Shown: positions 57,735-64,000 of the stretch, in pieces
Position numbering within the stretch: the stretch's first letter is position 1
Layout of the letters: every line of letters starts with the position of its first letter
Assembly (NCBI RefSeq): GCF_020520425.1
Contig: NC_079492.1
Coordinates: 72,035,671 to 72,099,670, forward strand
Source: Spinacia oleracea
Taxonomy: Eukaryota; Streptophyta; Magnoliopsida; Caryophyllales; Amaranthaceae
Reading direction: 5' to 3'
DNA: 64,000 nt
Notes under the pieces: model-generated
What the model saw: only the letters and a program-made list of their open reading frames with translations
Databases searched by the model: none
What the model was told of the DNA's origin: nothing
Made by a program: the position numbers and the translations under genes

Positions 57735-59109
57735 GGAAGGAAATAATGCCCTTGGTCCAAGTATGCATTCAATGTTAAGTCTAATAAATGCGGTTCATTA
57801 TTAATTAACAAGTTAATAATTCAGTGAGATCAAGTGAGCTGAATGCCTAGCTAGAGGCCGCTTCAGTTCAAGTGGAATTAATGGTATTAATCCACAACTT
57901 ACTCTTGACTGAACCCGTAGGGTCACACAAATAGTACGTAAACGGATCAAGTATTTAATGGCATTAAATACTCTATCTATGGATATTCGGAATCGACGGA
58001 TCTTGGTTTCAGTGGTAACTGAGATCGTCACAAGCAAGAAATGAATACTCCGGAAACGATGATATTGCCGGAAACGGAAATATGGATCGTATCGGAAAAA
58101 TAAATATCATCCAAGTCGTAGATGTTGCCGGAAACGGAAACATGGTACGTATTGGAAAATATTATCGGAAATGGAAATATTGCCGGAATCGGAAATATTG
58201 CCGGAAACGGAAATACTGTCAGAATCGGAAATATTATCGGAATCGGAAAATAGTTCCGGAAACGGAAATATTAAATATTTGTTCGAAACGGAAATTAATT
58301 CCGGAATCGGAAATATTAAATATTGTTCGTTTCGGAAATGAATTCCGGAACCGGGAATTTAATCGGAAGCGTATCGTACGAATAAGCATCGGACGAGGCC
58401 TGCCGGACGAAGGCCCAGCACGAAGCCAGGCCATCGCCCAGCAAGCAAGGACGCGCGCCAACGCCCAGCCCAAGGCAGCGCCAGGCCCACCACAAGGCAG
58501 GCCCAGCGCGCCAAGGCAAGGCTGCCCAGCGTGGGCTGCGTGGGCCGAGCGCACGCGTGCGGGCGCCCTCGTGGCTCCCTGCGTGTGTGTTTGCGTCCAT
58601 GCACAATTCCTAAATTTATTAGGTTTTTGGTGTGTGATTAAATTCCTATTCCTATTAGGATTATTTAATTAAATAGAGTCCTTGTAGGATTCTAAGTTTA
58701 ATTAAATCGTATCCTACTAGGATTCCAATTCCCTTTCCAAACCTCTATAAATAAAGGCCTAGGGTCATAATTTATGGGTACGATTGAAGTATTCAAAGGG
58801 TAAGTTTTTGAAAGAAAATTCAGCCACACTCTTGCACAATAATAGCCGAAAATTCCTAAGCACCTTAAGGGCGATTCTAGTTGGTTAATCTTGAGGCGAA
58901 TCCGGACGTACTGTGGACTATCTACGGAGGGACGACACTTAGAGTCCTAAAGACTTGTTCTTGTTTGGTTCGGGCGCAGCTAGCGAAGGCACGCTACAAA
59001 GTGTATGCATCTATACTATGCTAAATGATTATGTGTAAATAATATGCTTTCCTGGCTTTATGGTTTTTCCGCATGATTTATGTATTGTCATATGTATCAT
59101 AACCTAACA
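57735..59109 (+). mobile_element. Copia LTR, duplicated copy
   Basis: 1375 bp, the same length as the LTR at 53897. The first base is changed (GGAAGG for TGAAGG). It ends CATAACCTAACA and is followed by GTTCTATTACTTG, so it too leads straight into RT. Shared variants make it a copy of the 53897 LTR, not of the LTR at 61576. Confidence 0.92.
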
Positions 59110-60711
59110 GTTCTATTACTTGAAAGTGATAAACCTGCGACTTACAAAAAAGCTATGACGAGCCCTAGCTCCAAGCAATGGCATGAAGCCATGCAATCTG
59201 AATTAGACTCCATGTCTCAAAACCAAGTATGGGATTTGGTCGATTTGCCAGATGGCTACCAAGCCATTTGAAGCAAATGGGTTTTCAAACTGAAAAAGGA
59301 CAAGGATGGGAAACTTGAAGTTTTCAAAGCTAGATTGGTTGCAAAAGGTTACAGGCAAGTCCACGGTGTGGATTACGATGAAACCTTTTCACCAGTTGCA
59401 ATGCTAAAGTCTATTCGAATAATGTTAGCAATCGCTGCATATTACGATTACGAAATATGGCAGATGGATGTCAAACCGCTTTCTTAAACGGCGTTTTAAC
59501 AGAAACTGTGTTCATGACACAGCCTGAAGGTTTTGAGGATCCAAAGAATGCTAAAAAGGTATGCAAGCTAAAGAAATCAATCTACGGATTGAAGCAGGCA
59601 TCCAGGAGCTGGAATATACGTTTTGATGAAGCAGTCAGTGACTTTGGTTTCATCAAGAACGCAGACGAATCTTGCGTATACAAGAAGGTCAGTGGGAGCA
59701 AAATTGCTTTTCTAGTATTATATGTCTACGACATATTACTTATCGGAAATGACATTCCTATGTTGAACTCTGTCAAGATTTGGCTTGGGAAATGTTTTTC
59801 GATGAAGGATTTAGGAGAAGAACAATACATATTGGGCATCAAGATTTACAGAGATAGATCTAAAAGGATGATTGGACTTAGTCAAAGCATTTATATCAAT
59901 AAAGTACTTGATAGGTTCAAGATGGCAAACTCCAAGCGAGGCTACCTACCCATGTCTCATGGAATTACTCTAAGCAAGACTCAGTGCCCAAAAACACTTG
60001 ATGAGCGTAGACGAATGAATGGGATTCCGTATGCATCATTGATTCGTTCAATAATGTATGGTTTGATATGTACACGCCCGGATGTTGCGTACGCACTCAG
60101 TGCTACGAGCAGATACCAGTCAGACCCAGGAGAGGCACATTGGACTGCTGCCAAGAATATTCTGAAGTACCTGAAAAGGCACAAAGATGACTTCCTAGTC
60201 TATGGTGGAGATGATGAATTAATTGTTAAAGGCTATACGGACGCAATTTTTCCAAACCGACAAAGATGATTTCAGATCACAGTCTGGGTTTGTCTTCTGC
60301 CTCAACGGAGGTGCAGTAAGCTGGAAAAGTGCTAAGCAAAGCACCATTGCGGATTCTACAACTGAAGCGGAGTACATTGCTGCACATGAAGCAGCAAAGG
60401 AAGCTATATGGCTAAGGAAGTTCATAGGTGAACTTGGTGTAGTCCCCTCCACTAAAGGACCAATAGCCCTGTATTGTGATAATAACGGAGCTACAGCACA
60501 GGCAAAGGAGCCTAGACATCACCAAAGAGTCAAGCATGTACTTCGTAGATTTCACCTTCTACGAGAGTTCGTTGAAAGAAAAGAAGTCGAGATAAGCAAG
60601 ATTGGAACTGATGTCAACATATCAGATCCATTGACTAAACCTCTGCCGCAGGCGAAGCACAACTCGCACACTACAACTATGGGAATCAAGCATATTGGAG
60701 AATGGCTTTGA
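59110..60711 (+). pseudogene. RT/RNase H segment of block 2 (outer copia element)
   Basis: The longest RT frame in the window, 59457-60269, runs from TAFLNGVLTETVFMTQPEG to GYTDA. The catalytic box reads YVYD instead of YVDD (GTCTACGAC near 59726), which would abolish polymerase activity by itself. Other lesions: TGA at 59269-59271, the lost A at about 59471 common to all copies, and a frame change at about 60246. RNase H is otherwise well kept (ADSTTEAEYIAAHEAAKEAI, YCDNNGATAQAKEPRHHQR) and ends in GEWL at 60711. This is the distal half of the outer element interrupted at 45088. Confidence 0.92.
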
Positions 60712-61575
60712 TGTCCTTGTTTGATGTTTTAAAGTTTTAGAGTTTAAATCTTTGTAAAACATTATTGGTTAATCATTCACAATAAATGAATAGAATTCAT
60801 TTTTCCATTTAATTTGTGGTTTATTAAATGATGAGTCCCTTCAATTTGACGAAATATTCAAGATAGACTGTCAGGACCAGTCCTGTGACTAAGAAATGTC
60901 TATCAAGTGAACTTGAATGTCAAAAGTTGAAAATGGTCCCTGGTCGGAGTTTTCTATAAAATTGGACGCATAGAAAACGTTAGACGACTAGAATGCAAGA
61001 TGACTAGTAGTTCTGTTTCTTGAACTATGTGGACATGGCAATGTCATAATCATTTGCATAGATACTTACTTTGGGAAGACTAGTATCGGACAGACCTATG
61101 AAACTTTACTGTAAGAGATGAAAATCTGTCATAAGTAAATTTCATTAAAATTATTAAACACTAAATCCTCAATACCTGAGTGATTTGAGATTACTTGTTT
61201 GAGAACTGGTTACTTTGACGTTGACCAACCGTCGCACCGTAAAAGGAGGCTATAAAGGTAACGCTCAGGTAATCACCTATCAAACGAAGTCTAATCTCAA
61301 GATCGCAAGATTGGGATTGTCCTCCCATAAATCGGGATGAGATGCTTAAAAGTTGTACAAGGCCACTCAGAGAGCTAGAAACTGTAAAATGCATGGCCGT
61401 GCTCGGATGAATCATAGGCTATGATTATCTGTTTAATTGATCAGTTGAACTCTGAAACCGAGAAACACCTCTGGACATAATAAGGATGACAACTCTTACC
61501 TTATGTTCAAGAGCAAGCATCGAGCGACAAAGGAATTAGGTAATGCACACTTGTCCCTAAGGGCAAGTGGGAGAC
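60712..61575 (+). other. Noncoding tail and purine tract of block 2
   Basis: A diverged copy of 53028-53896, ending in GGCAAGTGGGAGAC before the LTR. Confidence 0.6.
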
Positions 61576-62980
61576 TGAAGGAAATAGTGCCCTTGGTCCA
61601 CCCAAGTATGAATATAATATTAAGTCTAATAAATGCGGTTCAGTATTAATTAACAAGTTAATAATTCAGTGAGATCAAGTGAGCTGAATGTCTAGCTAGA
61701 GGCCGCTTCAGTTCAAGTGGAATTAATTATATTAATCCACAGCTTACTCTTGACTGAACCCGTAGGGTCACACAAGTAGTACGTGAACGGATCAAGTATT
61801 TAATGGCATTAAATACTCCATCTATGGATATTCGAAATCGACGGATCTTGGTTTCAGTGGGAGTTGAGATCGTCACAAGCAAGAAATGAATACTCCGGAA
61901 ACGATGATATTGCCGGAAACGGAAATATGGATCGTATCGGAAATATAAATATTATCCAAGTCGTATATGTTGCCGGAAACGGAAACATGGTACGTATCGG
62001 AAAATATTAATGGAAATGGAAATATTGCCGGAATCGGAAATATTGCCGGAAACGGAAATATTGTCTGAATCGGAAATATTATCGGAATCGGAAAATAATT
62101 CCGGAAACGGAAATATTAAATATTTGTTCGAAACGGAAATTAATTCCGGAATCGGAAATGTTAAATATTGTTCGTATCGGAAATGAAATCCGGAATCGGG
62201 AAATTAATCGGAAGCGCGTCGTACGAATTAGCATCGGACGAGCTTGCTAGACGAAGGCCCAACACGAAGCCAGGCCCACGTCCAGCAAGAGAAACGCGCG
62301 CCACAACGCACCAGCCAAGGCTGCGCCAGGCCCACCTTAAGGCAGGCCCAGCGCGCGCCCAAGGCTGCGGCAGCGTGTGGGCTTCGTGGCAGTGGGCTGC
62401 GAGTGCTCGTGGGCTGCGCGCGCGCGCATGGCGCCCCTCGTGGGCTGCTGTGCGTGCGTGTGTGTGTTTGTGTTCACATACGAAACCTAAAGCGTATAGG
62501 ATTCATTTAATGATTAAATTCCTAATCCTAAAAGATAAATTAATTAAATAAGAGTTCTACTAGGATTCTAATTTAATTAATTCGTATCCTAGTAGGATTC
62601 CAATTCTCTTTCCATACCCCTATAAATATGTGGCCTGGGTTCACAATTTATAACGAGTTTTGAAGTATTCAAAGTGATATTTGAGAGCAAAAATTCAGTC
62701 ACGTTCTTGCCCATAATTGCCGAAAATTATAGTACCTTAAGGGAGATTCTAGTTGGTCAATCTTAAGGCGGATCTGGACGTGCTGTGGACTATCTACGGA
62801 GGGACGACACTTGGAGTCCTAAAGACTTGTTCTTGTTCGGTTCGGGCGCAGCTAGGGAGGGCACGCTACAAAGTGTATGCATCTAAATTATGCTATATGA
62901 TTATGTGTAAATAATATGTTTCCTGGCTTTATGGTTTTTCCGCATGATTTATGTTTATTCATATGTATCATAACCTAACA
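61576..62980 (+). mobile_element. Copia LTR, probable 3-prime LTR of the outer element
   Basis: 1405 bp, TGAAGGAAATAGTGCCC to ATCATAACCTAACA. It is more diverged than the other plus-strand LTRs and groups with the reverse LTR at 42189-43583 (AGTGCCC, AATATTAAGTC, ACTCCATCTATGG). It carries the U3 CGGAAA array and a GC-rich block (62250-62460), with CTATAAATATG at about 62621. No primer site follows it, unlike a true 5-prime LTR. Confidence 0.9.
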
Positions 62981-63905
62981 GTAAATACTTGCATATTTAA
63001 TTGGGCCATTCGTTTTAGGATACGAATAGATGAATGCATAGAATGTATATTTTATGTAATGCAGTTACTCAAAGTGACTAGTATGGCCAATCTAGGATAG
63101 TTAAATACGGTCTACGAACCGTTTTATCCTTGAATGTAAAGTTTTAAATATGGTCTGCGTACCACTGAAATTTTGATGTAATTTTATTATTTCAAGTATT
63201 TCTAGTTTAGAACTTTAATTTAGCATTGAATGAAGATTCAAGACGATGCCAAGCTAACAAGATGGTGAAGAAGATTGGATGCTTCAAGACAAGAGTTTTG
63301 GGCCATACTAGCTCACCAATTTTATTTATGCACTATGTATTGTGAATGTATTAATATATTATGCATGAATGTTGTTTGTATGCTCGATTAGATTTAGTTT
63401 ACTAAATAATCCAACCAACATAGAAACAACTAGGTCCAAAGTATTATTGAGTTCAAAAGTTGCCTTCCAAATCAAGCACTTACAAAAATCTAAGGATCTA
63501 ATGTAGTAGGTTTCCGCCAAAGCGAGGTGATATTTTAGTTGTCTTAGATGGTAAGGTATCCCAAAGGAACACGTTGATTGTGGTTTTAACTCAACCAACA
63601 ATGGCATATGTTGTGGCAATGGGATAAATTATGGTATTAATTTATTAACCAAGAGTAATTTGGAGATTACTAGCAGTAGGTTTTTCATACCTAGAATCTT
63701 AAAAGACTTAAGACATGCCAAAGCTGCTTAAGGATTTAGGACTTTTAGGGTCTTGGAATCGTTTCATTCATTTTGGACCATATTTTGTTTTTGCATGAAT
63801 GAAATGTTTAATAGCTTTAATTATTGCATGTTAGCATTTATTTTAAAGTTATTAAAGTTATGAATGGTTATTTATTGCAAATTATTTTCAAAATGTAGTA
63901 ATCAA
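62981..63905 (+). other. Copia leader sequence of a related subfamily, missing its first part
   Basis: It is recognisably homologous to 48140-49094 (GTGACTAGTATGGCC, ATATGGTCTGCGTACCA, GCGAGGTGATATT), but with many substitutions. The primer site and the first 1.6 kb of leader are absent. Confidence 0.75.
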
Positions 63906-64000
63906 ATGGCCGCAAACAAAACAACAATCAAATCATCGGAAATTTTGGATGTCGAGTTAAACTTGACTAATTTTCTTGAATGAGAACGGAAACTTATAGA
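63906..64000 (+). pseudogene. Start of a copia gag gene, stopped and cut by the window edge
   Basis: ATG at 63906 begins MAANKTTIKSSEILDVELNL then TNFLE and TGA (63981-63983). The sister gag at 49095 has tryptophan (NFLDWQRNL) at this place, so the stop is a TGG to TGA change. Confidence 0.75.

Larger units (their letters stand above)
53897..61575 (+). repeat. Tandem duplication of an LTR + RT/RNase H block (2 x 3.84 kb)
   Basis: Block 1 is 53897-57734 (3838 bp) and block 2 is 57735-61575 (3841 bp). Each is an LTR joined through GTTCT to RT, RNase H, tail and purine tract. Both RT starts share ATGGCATGAAGCC, TCTCAAAACC and a TGA in GCCATTTGAAGC that the inner complete element lacks. The distal part of block 1 instead shares lesions with the inner element (GCAGCGAATC, CCTTGACACAACC). 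Confidence 0.9.

Overview
This window is nuclear DNA from a flowering plant, most likely a eudicot. Genes have GT-AG introns, intergenic DNA is AT-rich, and almost every large block is a plant transposon type: Ty1/copia, Ty3/gypsy, LINE, CACTA, Helitron, hAT and Stowaway/mariner MITEs. The layout resembles Caryophyllales genomes (spinach, beet, Silene), but the species cannot be fixed from sequence alone.

Host genes are few. A SKP1-like gene (1442-2419) is complete in layout but carries an in-frame TAG late in exon 1. A six-exon gene on the minus strand (17439 to 14757) reads through as a 400-residue MCA (MID1-complementing activity) protein, a plasma-membrane calcium-entry factor; it is the one clearly intact host gene. 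A possible small multi-exon gene lies at 27705-25885 (minus). A FAR1-related fragment (23930-23284, minus) is dead.

Transposons by region. At 2827-8707 a Stowaway-type MITE is split by a complete 5.5 kb CACTA element that carries an intact five-exon TnpA-like gene but no TnpD. At 9953-13028 two Helitron 3-prime ends of one family lie in series. At 18166-21064 a 5-prime-truncated LINE with target-site duplications holds a solo copia LTR. Small TIR elements sit at 21344, 24203 and 24895. At 28314-31344 a decayed Ty3/gypsy element is cut by a hAT element. At 31587-37225 a second gypsy element (Tat-like) has gag-protease, no visible reverse transcriptase, and a multi-exon antisense gene before its 3-prime LTR.

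From 38.2 kb to the end the window is copia-type LTR DNA. A complete 10.2 kb element (45089-55271) has inserted into a sister copy of itself with the 5-bp duplication GTTCT. To its right, an LTR plus RT/RNase H block of 3.84 kb is present twice in tandem. Diagnostic sites show the first block is a mosaic: outer-copy RT at its 5-prime part, inner-copy RT at its 3-prime part. This is the product expected from an unequal crossover between the two nested RT regions. On the left the outer copy is cut by an LTR in opposite orientation. All copia pol copies here carry frameshifts or stops, so none looks autonomous.

No tRNA, rRNA or CRISPR feature was recognised. The most notable results are the self-nested and recombined copia array, the CACTA-in-MITE nest with an intact gene, the gypsy element with an antisense gene, and the SKP1-like gene with a single stop.
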